The notes under the pieces are model-generated. The model saw nothing but the letters and a program-made list of their open reading frames with translations, did not search any database and had not been told where the DNA came from. The position numbers and the translations under genes were made by a program. Below are positions 38,585-50,500 of a stretch of DNA of 64,000 bases, one piece after another (position 1 is the stretch's first letter; the number at the start of each line of letters is the position of its first letter). This stretch comes from Harmothoe impar (Eukaryota > Annelida > Polychaeta > Phyllodocida > Polynoidae). The DNA is taken from contig OX381708.1 in NCBI GenBank assembly GCA_947462335.1, forward strand, positions 41,853,377 to 41,917,376. The letters are read 5' to 3'.

Positions 38585-41500
38585 ATCATTACTGATTACT
38601 GGATGAATGAGGAACAGCGGTGCGAAGTGGGGGGGGGGGGTGTACTAAAAGGTGAGAGGTGGTAGAGGTAGAAGGGGGGGGGAGGAGGAAAGTCTTCTAA
38701 GATAAACCCATCCGGGTGTATTGTAGTGTATGAATGATGAGGCACACAGACATCTCTTTTACATAATTGAAAATATGCACCCTTTTCTAAACTCCCTCAA
38801 AAGTGACTATAATTAAGCCATATGGCCGTTTACACCCCAATAAACATCAAGTGACAATAATATGGTCGCGTGGGGATGTTCCCTTCTTTTTATACATTTA
38901 CTTTTTTATATTCAAAACCCCATCCTCAATAGAATTTTGTATGGATGATACCATGGTTTGTAAAAAAAATAGATAAAATTGACAGAAGTCTAATTTGTGC
39001 AAGGATGCTTGATGACAATTTTAGCTCAATTTCCCTGCATAAATTATATCTGAACCACCTGCTGGGAGTGTCATCTAGTGGACAAAGCCTTTACAACCAC
39101 CAGTCCTCCACATTAATAAACATATAACACTATCAAGACAAGCTCTATGCTTATTTCTTAGTAAATGTGAAGGAAATTGCATAAATAATTTTCTATAAGT
39201 TTAACGGTGACACTTGTACTTAGTTAATACAGATTGAACACTGCAGAGGTACCTGAACCAATGATAATGATTGTATCATCATTTTTGATTGGTTAAAATA
39301 TAATCATGATACAATACATTTACCAGACACTTCGGTGACTGTGATGCAACCTTTTACTGACATGATGAATGTATATCCAGACATCTTTTGTAGAAAGGAA
39401 TATGATATGTTGTTCAATAATAAACACTTAGTTGATATATTGTCAAATAAGGCATTAAAAAAAGACATTCTTGATTGGCTCAGGTCTCTCTTAGTGTGAT
39501 GATGACACGTGTTACAAGTTTCCTCCATCAGAAGTAGGAATATAATTTTGAAGTGTATACCGAACAAGGATATGTGTACGAAACCGGTATACAAACCGGT
39601 CATGGAACTTAACAATTGTGGATCAACAAGGGAAAAGGGACCTCCGCGGGGGATTTTTAGTACCAACTTTGGCCACCAGGGGGCACCATATAGCCAAAAA
39701 GGACCAAGATATAGCAAAAACTTATCTATACTACTTTTTTATGTAGAATATGATAGGCTACGTTAGAAGATTCCATCTTTGGTGAAAACATTCCATATTT
39801 GGAATGGAAAAGAACGTTTTTGGGCCTAAATTGGTGTTTTTGCACATGTTGGTTGCCATGGAAACGTGATTTTCATTCTAAATCGAAAATTTTAAATAAT
39901 TGAATGAAAGAATGCCCCGAAACGATTTCTATGCTGAAAACAGAATGTAAATACCATTTTTAGATCAAAAGCTGTGGCCAATTGTTTGAAAAAGTTTGGA
40001 TATTTGGTAATTAGCATAATTATGCTAATTAGATAGGAATATCTCTAAAACAAAGGAAGATAGAGCTTATTGGCATTTAAAATTGGACAGTGACCACACA
40101 TATTCAGAGAGCCAGTACTCAAAAACTAGAAGTGGTACGTGCTTATAAACGATATCACTGGAAAGCTGATGACATCAATTTTATTATTGAGTTTTTACCT
40201 TGGAGGACCATTTTCCCTCGACCGTCCACAATTATAAAGGGATAAAATTCAATATGGGCTGAAAAAATAATACAATACCACACCCCAGAATGCAGTCCCA
40301 GTCCTATTTGATTAATTAACCATTTGTTCTTTTCAAAAAGAGAAAAGAATGTCATACTCGTGGTTTGAAACCCACGCCCTGTTATACCTTTGATATAGGC
40401 TTTAACCCCCCCCCCCCCACCCCGACCTCCAATTGTAGTGGAGGTAATAGTATTACTATTAGGCACCACTCTCTCCCACGGCAGGTGAGTCAAAGTGTTT
40501 AAATGATCGGCTCTAACTCTAGATCCACTTTCTGTGCCTACTCCTTTATAGTATATAGGAATGTATTTATGGCAGCTCCTGTGTGGCAACTGCAGTGCCA
40601 CCATGGAAGTAGGGGTAGGAGGGGAGAGGACTAACTACAGTACATGTAGATATATCTGATACATTCTCTGACGGTCCTCAAATACTATAGCTCCTCCATC
40701 CTACTACCTACTCTTTGGAAGTATAGGTACCCTTTCCATAGGAACCAGCGAACTATCTGGTGACAAGATGGCGGCCAATACAGGGTGACCAGCAAGGAAT
40801 CAGCCATATAGTAAGCTCCCCGCGCCTTGGCTTAATTGGATTGAAATCGGTTTGAGGACTGTAGCATAATGCGCTTTGCTCTCTTTGTTGCAATACGACT
40901 GTCGCATACGTACATATACACGATGATTCCTAAAGCCTCCCTCTTTCCGGAGAACCCCCCCCCCCCCCGCCCTACTTTACCTTGATCAGCTCTGCAGGTG
41001 AAAGCATGGCTTCTTGGCAGTACCCTAGTCCTCCTCCCCTGAGCCCACAATACACAGGACTTGCGATTTCTTTTCACTCACTAGCAGCCAAGTCCTGATC
41101 GGATCAAGGGCACAGTGAGAAAATTCACTTTCAAGTTGAATAGGAAACATTACATTAGGTTTTGATTGCATTGAGCACCCTTGAATGGCCAATGAAAAGG
41201 CTGTATGTACGGGTGTGTCACGAGTAGAGTAACCCCCCCCCCCAACCGGCCCACTCCCTCCACTAAATAGGGATCAGCGTACTCATTGGCTAGCGTAGCC
41301 AAAATAAAGGGTTCCAATTCCCCCTGTCTATAATAAAGTCTTACAATGGTGGGATGGTTATACTGTGGAAGACGGGAATTCGTGAATGGTTATCGGAAAG
41401 CACTGGCTGGACTCAAGTGTTTACCTTCAGTTTTTTGAGAATCTGTCACAGGAAGAGAAACCAAGGTAAGAAGCAAGCAGGTTCTGAAGTGATTGAACAT

Positions 41501-44500
41501 AACAACATCACCGATGTCTTCACTAAAGTTTTCTGTTTGTTTCTATCGCCCTCAACACGTCTTTATTCGTGTTTATACACATCATAAATATAATTAGCGA
41601 ATAGTTGTTTGTGGGGCTAGGAATTATCGTCATAACTGCATTGCGATTGGATAGTTAAGCTAATTAGGACACATATCGTCCATAGCTGTGGTCTCCGTGA
41701 TATATGTTTATGAGGATACTGGCACACTACAGATATGTGTAGTAGTGTTTTGTTCCCTCGGTGGAATTCTCGGCAGACAGGATACCAGAGCTTGTTTCCT
41801 CTTCTCTCTCTTAAATTGGAGTAAAGTAGACACCCTCCTATAGATTTCCGTGTATGTCATTGACGAGCACTCTTATTTCCGCCCCCAGGAAATGAGCATT
41901 TGCAAGGATCTCATAGTCACTGATGTGCATTGTACAAAAAAACATATGAGGAATGTACAGAGACTGAGGGAAGGGATCCACAAACATTGGGTTACCTGAA
42001 AGCATTTGGTATACGTTGAGAGTGGTCTGTATTGAGTTCATGCATATATTAGTGGAGTTAAGTGGGTGTATTCATGCTGAGATGGTTTAAAAAAAAAAAA
42101 TGTATGGATATCTATAAGGGAAAAGGGACTTTAGTTTACCCTGCACTAAGGTCCCTTTTCACAGATCTTGTTATATATGTGTCTGGCATTTGGGCGACGC
42201 GGTGTTTTTCATGAATGAGCAGTTGTGTACGCACGAGCCAGGCGTTTATGAATGAGCAACAGCTGAACGAGCAGTTGTGTAAGTACCTTTATCAATGAGC
42301 AGACCCCCTGGCAACTCACTATACCTATAGTACTACACATTCCGGCATACCAACCCGTTAAGGGCCGCATTGTGATTTACTAGTAATGTGATATGTACAT
42401 GTATTGTCATGATGCACAAATACACACCTTAATCACAAGTCTACCCACAAGTGCTGCATTCATGCATCACATGTTGATCCTACGGGGTGTATATATACAT
42501 TCCCGAAGGGTCGGCATCATGCATCACGATTATAAAGGAAAAAATGCATTAAACCTGGTAAATGTACAGGTGTATATGTGGTCCTAAAGGGCGATATGGC
42601 AGCATGGCGTTATAACACGCGCTTCCTATTTTCTAGGAACTTCAATCTACTCACATTACAAGACCAGCGACCGTGTTTGTTTGTGCCATATCTATATACA
42701 CTCACTGTCTCAATGGCACGAGATTTTACTAGTACAAACAATAATAAACAATGCCTACGTCAGACATAACGGCACGAACATAGTAATTGGTCGACAAATC
42801 GAAAAAAACGATTTCGTAAGTTTCGTGTCGGTGTCAACGTAGGTTGCCATGTTTATAATGCACGTCATCAGCAAAACACGAGTATATGGGCTAATTAGTA
42901 CAGTCGGTGGGTACATAAGGAAGTGATACCTGGCTGGCATTTGCCATTCATCACCTGCGAGCAGATAGGAGCTAGTCAGTGGAGTTACTCACGGGAGATT
43001 TCTTCAACCACTACAAGTCTAGTTTTAAATGGTACATTATATACTATAATATTATTGTTGGATATAGTACACTATACTTCCAAATCAAGGAATTTGTTGT
43101 TAACAGGTAGGTTGAATTACATAGAACCTTTCTTTGGTATTATGGTTAATTTCATTCTGCTTAGTTGTTCTGATCTGTAAGCCCTATAGAATGGCAGTCT
43201 GCGTAAAGTTCTGATCCTATCTGACGCAGCAGAGTATTTCCTCGTTGGTAACTTCATAGATTTGATCACAGTCAAACCATTGGACTGCGTTGACATTGGA
43301 AGGTTGGTTTAGGGAACTTTATCACCACACCAGTGAAAAGTGAATGAGATACCAGCAATGTATAAGTTTCAATTCCTGAGCACAGTCGTAACTGCCGCAG
43401 TGGTTTTACAACTGTTGCTGCAACAGCCGCACATTATAACACTGCAGCTGCCGCAATGTGTTGCAACTGCCACAATAGTACGGCAATTGCCATGGCAGTG
43501 CTAAAACCATATTCTTTTACAGAATGAAATAGCACAAGCAATTGTCACGATGGCCAGAACTTTAGAGTTTTATAAAGTATCCCTTCTCTCTTCTCCTACA
43601 GGTACTTGGCGTATGGTCGTCAGAGTTTATACCCAAAGGGACGCGATTTGGACCTCTCCAGGGTGAGACATTCCTGAAGGACACAGAGAGGACCTCGACC
43701 AACAGGAAATACTGCTGGAGGGTAAGTGGCGACTTACTGGATTTATTTAATGTTTGCTATAATTAACCAAAAGTTTAATGTGCATTTTGTGTATTTGGAT
43801 TCAAGAACAGACATGTGTGCTGAAGCATTTAAGGATTTGGTCTGATGAAATAGAATTGCAGAAATACTTGGCATCATTTCTTTCCTTCTTTCATTTGTCT
43901 GTCTCTCACTATCAATACATCACATATTAAAGAAAACCGATGAATTTCCCTTCCTACAGATCTACCACAACAATGAGACTTACCACTACATAGACGGGCT
44001 GGACGTAGCAAAATCGAACTGGATGCGTTACGTGAACCCTGCACACTCTCAAGGTCACCAGAACCTTGTGGCCTGTCAGATAGGACTGGAGGTTGGTACT
44101 TTACCATAGTTATTTATCTCGAAATTCAGGGAATCAAATCAAAATGTACCTACCGGTTGATGTGTGCCTCCATGCCCAGAGAAAATAACCAATAGAAATA
44201 ATAAGAAAAATCACCTTTTACAAAAACGAACTAGACTTCTGTATACAAAGTTATTTGCAGATATTATGGTACTTTCTCAAAAACACATATATTGTTGTGC
44301 ATTCAAGTTCAATGGATTTCTTTAAAATGAGATCATTTTCTAAACCAAGTGTATGTCCCTTGTGCTGCAGGTGTACTTCTACACGGTGAAGCCCATCCCG
44401 GCAGGACGTGAGCTGCTCGTGTGGTACTGTAGGCAGTTTGCCGAGCGCCTCCACTACCCAGCCACGGGCGAGGCCATGATGCAGAGAATTAGTGAGTTAC

Positions 44501-47500
44501 ATTCTGTTTTCGCCTTTATTTCTGAATTACTAATATTATTTATTCAACTTCAACTATGGTTACAAAACGTATTAAACCCCCATCCTTGTACTCCAGCGAT
44601 CGCTCTCTGTCTCTGTCTGTCTCTCCCCCTCTCTCTCACCCGCTCTCTCTTTAGTTCACCAAGGGCAAACACAAAAGAAAACTACCCATCTAACCCAGGC
44701 CTATATGAAATCACAGCTCTCTCACTTCTACACAGATAGTTTTATACACCCCTACAACTGTTACACTTGCCCTCAACCCCCTCACCCCCTATACACATGA
44801 GTGATAACTCACCCACTACATACCTGACACTTCCCGTCAGGCAGGATCATCCTGCAAACACCGTGGGAAAGTCGGATAAGATCAGAGTGAAATGATCCGC
44901 TCCTACCAGTACACATTCACACACCTCCTCCCCATTGTCAGCCATTTTGTCTGCCTACTGCTACTGGTGGATCCCCTCTTTACCCCCTCCCCCCTAACCT
45001 CCTCACACCCCACCTCCCCCTGTCATCATGGCATAGCTGGTGATTTTCCCATGGGGGTTGGTGACGATGGTTGTTATGTCCAGGCTGAAAGCTGCTGGTA
45101 AAAATACAATATCTGAATTTTATTTGAAGGAAATAAAAATTGACACAGAGATAGATCTTCTCTTTACAAAAGGAAGATGGGATGAGGGCGTTTTATTTTT
45201 GCTTTCTCAATGTTTTTAACTTGCCTTTTCTGTCTACCCATCGTCAGTGAGATTTGAATAAGTGATATGTACTCGCTGACATCGACTCTCTTCCGTCTCA
45301 CTTATTTCGGATAAACACCAGTTTTTACACTACATTCATCCTTCCTGTTATTTCATTAAACATATTAACGTGAACCGATTAATTAATACATTCAGGCGCG
45401 GATTCAGAGGGGGGGGGCGGACCCAGGCGTACGGCCCCCTATTTTCCTGTATATTTTAATGTAAAGTTTTTCAATGCCCCCAGTACATTGCCTATTTCAT
45501 GCCCCCCCCCCCTTCGAAAATTCCTGGATCCGCCCCTGATGTGACATGGTTGCAAACGTTGGACGGGAAATACCTTCCGGTCACGCTGAAGTTATCAATA
45601 TAGACTTCCATGCGTCAACCGAGAAACGTTAGAAACAAACTTATGTACAAACATGTACATAGAAACCATCTCATAATTGGCCATTGGCTTTCTCTAGCGT
45701 TAGGTCTCATTCTTTCTCCATAATATTGTTTCTTTGTACAATATGTATGTGTGTGTGTGCGTGGGGGAGGGGGGGTCTGTTTCTGTGTTCTCCACGCCTG
45801 GTGCAGTGGTGCCCTATGGTCCCCACCGATAAAGCCATTCCTAACGTAATTTCCCTGTTTCAAAATAAAGATGTGCGCTCCCGCCCCTCCACAGCTCACC
45901 TGGTCAGAGCCACTTATATCAGCCCAGCTACCTAAAGGGATAGCACNNNNNNNNNNNNNNNNNNNNNNNNNNNNNNNNNNNNNNNNNNNNNNNNNNNNNN
46001 NNNNNNNNNNNNNNNNNNNNNNNNNNNNNNNNNNNNNNNNNNNNNNNNNNNNNNNNNNNNNNNNNNNNNNNNNNNNNNNNNNNNNNNNNNNNNNNNNNNN
46101 NNNNNNNNNNNNNNNNNNNNNNNNNNNNNNNNNNNNNNNNNNNNNNCACCTGTAGGCATTTAATGGTTGAGTGCCACTTTAGGTGCTGGTAGGGGTCCAG
46201 TGGGGTGGATAATGGCAGGGGGTTATACATTGAGAGGGTGTTCTATGGAGCGTGCTATATTGAGGGGATAAATGCACCCCCATGGATGTATTTATACACC
46301 CTGCGGCTCTGAACAAGCATACTCATCATCCTTTGTATATTTGTATATACATAGACATCTTTTGTATACATGTTTATATTCATGTATATATGTAAATACA
46401 GATCGATGGCATTACATATTCAATTTTATATTAATGATATTATCTGTATCTAGCCTGGTATGAATGGAGGTTAATTATATGATATTTACTACTAGAAATC
46501 CATTGCTATATTTGCGTACATTATACGTGCTTGAAGTAGCCCATATATTGAACAATGAGGGTGAAAACTGCGTCTTTGTGAGTGAGTAGGAAAGTAAAGG
46601 GGCTCTAACTGCTGTTGACAAACACCCATACAATGGTGCCTAATGGATGACTACCCCCTGCAGGCTGAGACATGCCCTTTGTACGTGATTAGGATAGGTA
46701 ATCCTAAACAGCTCCATATTAAGCCATACGTTTCAAATTAAGATTGTGTAACTGTAAGATGTATTTAAATAGGGGTTGAAGTTAGCAGAGAGAAAGAGAG
46801 AGAGAGAGGGGAGAGAGAGCATAAGCCGAGGTTAAGGGAGGGGTATAGCCCATGTACCGTTACTGGACTGCCCAAAGGCATTCGAGACTCTGGGCGTGGG
46901 CGTACCACAAAGGTCTGTATTGGCTCAATGTAAATGGCTTATAGTTCTGTTGTGATGGGTGCGGAATAAGTGGAGTAGCTATATCTATATCAGAGGGAAT
47001 TTGTGGGAGAATAAGATGACATTGAATTAAGAGGCCTAGGGGTGTAATCTGATCGTACGCCCCAAGGTGGTTTTGTAAATCAATCGGAGGCATGCGGGGG
47101 AAGTGTTTTACCTTTCAATTGTTACCACGGGCACTTGTTTGGAGATTGAGAGGCTAGATCAGGGGGTTCTTAAGAAGTGGTAGTGGTGGGATGGGGTAGA
47201 AAGGTTGGGGGTGCTATGGCAGACATAAAGACCTAGGTGTATATTACAGTTCTAAGGCATTGGCAATAGTTCTCTTGGTGTTTGCCCTTTTGGTTTTGAA
47301 TTATGTTGCATTTTGTATTGCATGCTCACACAAGTACCTCCCTTCTTATTTCCTCTTATATTCAATATACATGTACTACCATTTAGGCCTACACTGCCTC
47401 TACGATCTTGAATATCATATCACGCTACTTGCCACCAGAATAGAAACGGGTTATAGCTGGAGGGGGTGCTGAGATAGGCCCGCTTTTCACTACTTAAAGA

Positions 47501-50500
47501 GAGTAGCCTAAACCCATACCAAAGACGTTTCCAAGGTGGGTTGAAAGCTCTAATCCGACATTGAGCCCACACTAAATGGCTTAATACCCTAAGTGGACGC
47601 TTTGGAACGAGCAGAGCGAATAGGGAGAAATGAATCCAAGCGAAAGGCAATACAAATATAGGTAGCAATGGGGTTTTCATGGAGTGCCCCAGGGGTCTAT
47701 GATGGGATTTAATCATCTGATAAGAAAGTCTCTTTCTGTCTGCAGTTTATACACTTCACAGCTATGAAAAATAGTTTGCTTGATATGGGGTTGAATCAAG
47801 CAACCTGCCATATTGATTGTCATTGGGTTGGTGTATTGGGCAATTTGAACCACGTTAACTTTGTGGGATTGCTTGGCTGGTGACTTGACACCCTTAGTTA
47901 ACATGTTGGTGGGGTCGGTGCTCATGATGTTGTTGGTATTGGTGGAGGACAGGTTAGAGTTAGGGTGGCTGATAGTATCAAGTGAGACCTCCCTTAGCCT
48001 TGTCAAGCAGGTAAATAAAGCACCCTGTATGTACCCTATATCAATGTATCCCCTGATCGCCACATCTTAAAGTACACCCCTCCCCTCTCCTTATGATCCA
48101 CAGACCAGATTTCCCACCACCCCCTGAACAGCCATAGCTATGGGCTGCCATCACCCTCTCTGTATTATAATTTCAGCAGGACCCCCCCCCCCCTGGACAC
48201 TATCACTCCCCATTCCTGACCCCTCCCCCTCCCCCCACTTACAAGTTACAGCTCAAAATTAGGAGTAGAAGAATGTATCAAACAAGGGCTAATACCAAAA
48301 ATACCCATCGCTTCACCAATGAGGTAGAACAGTTTCACCAAGGACACCCCAATCTACTTCCCATGCAGCAACTCACATGTCAGGAGTAGATAAATGTCTC
48401 TGGAGTCGCCCGCCACTTGGCAGGCCAAGGAGAAAGGGACGCAGGCGACACCATTCTCCTGCTGTCACCCCCACCATGCCCGCCACCCCTAATACATACT
48501 CACTGCTGTATATTTGATTACAAGGGGGGTAAAACTCACCTCCCTCCCCAAGACCCCCTACCTGTCCCATCTTTATTTGTTGATTTATGCACTGTAGCCT
48601 GGCTCAGTTTTCACATGGGAACGACCTGAGTCGGGTGCCCCACCAGGGGCGGCAGGCTTTGCTTGTGGTTTTCTATGGGCGTTTTGTCTGTGAGAGGGCA
48701 GCGATAAACTGGTGTAATGCTTTCTTGCTCTACCATTTTATTTGATTAAAATGCGCTCTTTTGTGATGCGTGTGCCCCCTCCCCTGCCCGACCCTACTAT
48801 CTTCCACGCTCTTTCCCATAACTGCAACCTAGTGCATTCCTATAGTTCTGTCTTGATTCAAAAGTGTATTACAATCTATTTCAATTTTTGTTATCATTCA
48901 ATCGAAGTGATTTTTGTCCTTAAATGACTGTTCTTTTTCATAAAAAAAAGACAGGTACAATAAAGTCATTTCTCTAAATGTCTACAATGATCTAAATGAT
49001 CAATATTTCTCCTATCTAACATTGTGATCATCTTGTATCTTACAGAACAGCAAGTGAGTCGTGAATGCCCGACGCAGGGTCTGGTTCCATGGAGCAGTGT
49101 CCCCTTCTCCCCGGAGTCCTCCCAACACGACACCTCCCAGTCCTCCTCAGAGGAAGAGGAACAGGAAACAGCCATCCCTGTGACGTCATCCATCGAGGAC
49201 ACAGAGAACGCGCTTGACTTCAGCATCCACCGACCAGCATCAAACAACGGTGATGATGATGATGATGTTGACGATCACATCAATGTTGTCGGTGAAGACG
49301 AACCAGAAGTCTACGGTGAACGATCAGAACAAAAACCTGAAGTAACAAAAACTGTGAAGGAGTCTGAAAGTCCTGCTGGAAGTCCACCACCGACACCTCC
49401 AGGGAGGGGCAAAGTGAGCATCCTCCAGCCCCTGTGTAACAAGTCAGAGGACCGGGCAGCTTCATCGGGGAAGGTGGCCTCTGGGAGCCCATCCCCACGC
49501 AGGCCGCATTGTAGTAGTAGTAGCAGTAGTATCATTGAAAATCTGCTGATGAAGAAAATGAAGGAGAATGGTCTACAAGCCAGAGGTGAGGACAATATGA
49601 CCACTGCTGATCTGTTTGCACCACCCGCGGCTAAGAAAACGAAGTTTGATGTCGCATCGCTGACTAGTAAGGACAGTGGCCGTAAGACGGATATGCCCCA
49701 TGGTATCCAGGCACTCATTGACAATCCATTCCTGTCTTATATGTACAAGAGCAGGCCTGCCATGCTGCCTTATACATCAATGGGGCACCAAGAGAAACCC
49801 TACCCTCTTGATCAGCTTGCAGCCCGCAATGCTGGTGTTCATAAACTGAAGGGCATGAGTGAAAGTGGTCCGATGATACCATCTATGGGCAAACCACAAC
49901 CACTGGCACCCCTCCCGCTGTTCTACCCAAACTTTAACATGAACATGAGCATGCGTTTTAGTATGAACATGAACAACATGAACAATATGAACAACAACCT
50001 CCCCCCACTTGGACCACCCAATCCCATGCCTCCCATGGGCTCGGCATTCCCCAACTTGAGGTCAGCATGGCAGAACATGTTCTACCCACATCAGGACTTC
50101 CCGGCTTCTGCTGGTCTCCATCACCAACTGCCGCCCCATCATCAAGCTGCTGCTTCTGCTGCTGCAGCTGCTGCTGCTGCCGCAGCCATGGCAACACCCA
50201 ATGGCCTTCCCCGCCACCCTGCAACCAGCATGGCCAACCACCACCACCCCCACCAACCCTACCTGCCACACCACCTCAAGGCCAGTCCACCACACAACAG
50301 TAACAACTTCCATGAGATGGCAGCCCAAAAGGCTGATGAGGCCTTGAACCTCAGCAAGCCCAAGTACCAAGTAGCTGGTGCACAGGGAAACCATCAAGGG
50401 GACGAGGGGAAAGGCAGCCCAAGCAAGCATGGCCTTCGTGGCTACCGGTCACTACCATTCCCCCTGCGGAAGAAGGATGGAAAGATGCACTACGAGTGCA

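Larger units (their letters stand above)
32533..43601 (+). other. PRDM1: PRDM1 intron 1 (11,069 bp)
   Basis: GTAAGA..CTACAG ends and phase 0. It contains the duplicated 180-bp block, MITE copies, a (TA)n array, a near-consensus CTCF site, two GATGGCGGC-type motifs and the candidate internal promoter. Large, element-rich first introns are common regulatory territory for this gene. Confidence 0.9.
44492..49045 (+). other. PRDM1: PRDM1 last intron (4,554 bp as assembled)
   Basis: GTGAGT..TTACAG ends and phase 1. It contains the hAT-like MITE, the 200-N gap and a GA-rich tract. No further exon is needed, because exons D and E join in frame. Confidence 0.9.

Noticed and set aside
39304..39717. 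137-codon - strand open frame in PRDM1 intron 1
   Set aside because: It gives a hydrophobic, non-repetitive translation but no motif I can place, and AT-rich composition explains its length. The overlap with the CTCF-like site is incidental.
45871..46230. Open frames spanning the N run
   Set aside because: They consist of undetermined bases and carry no information.
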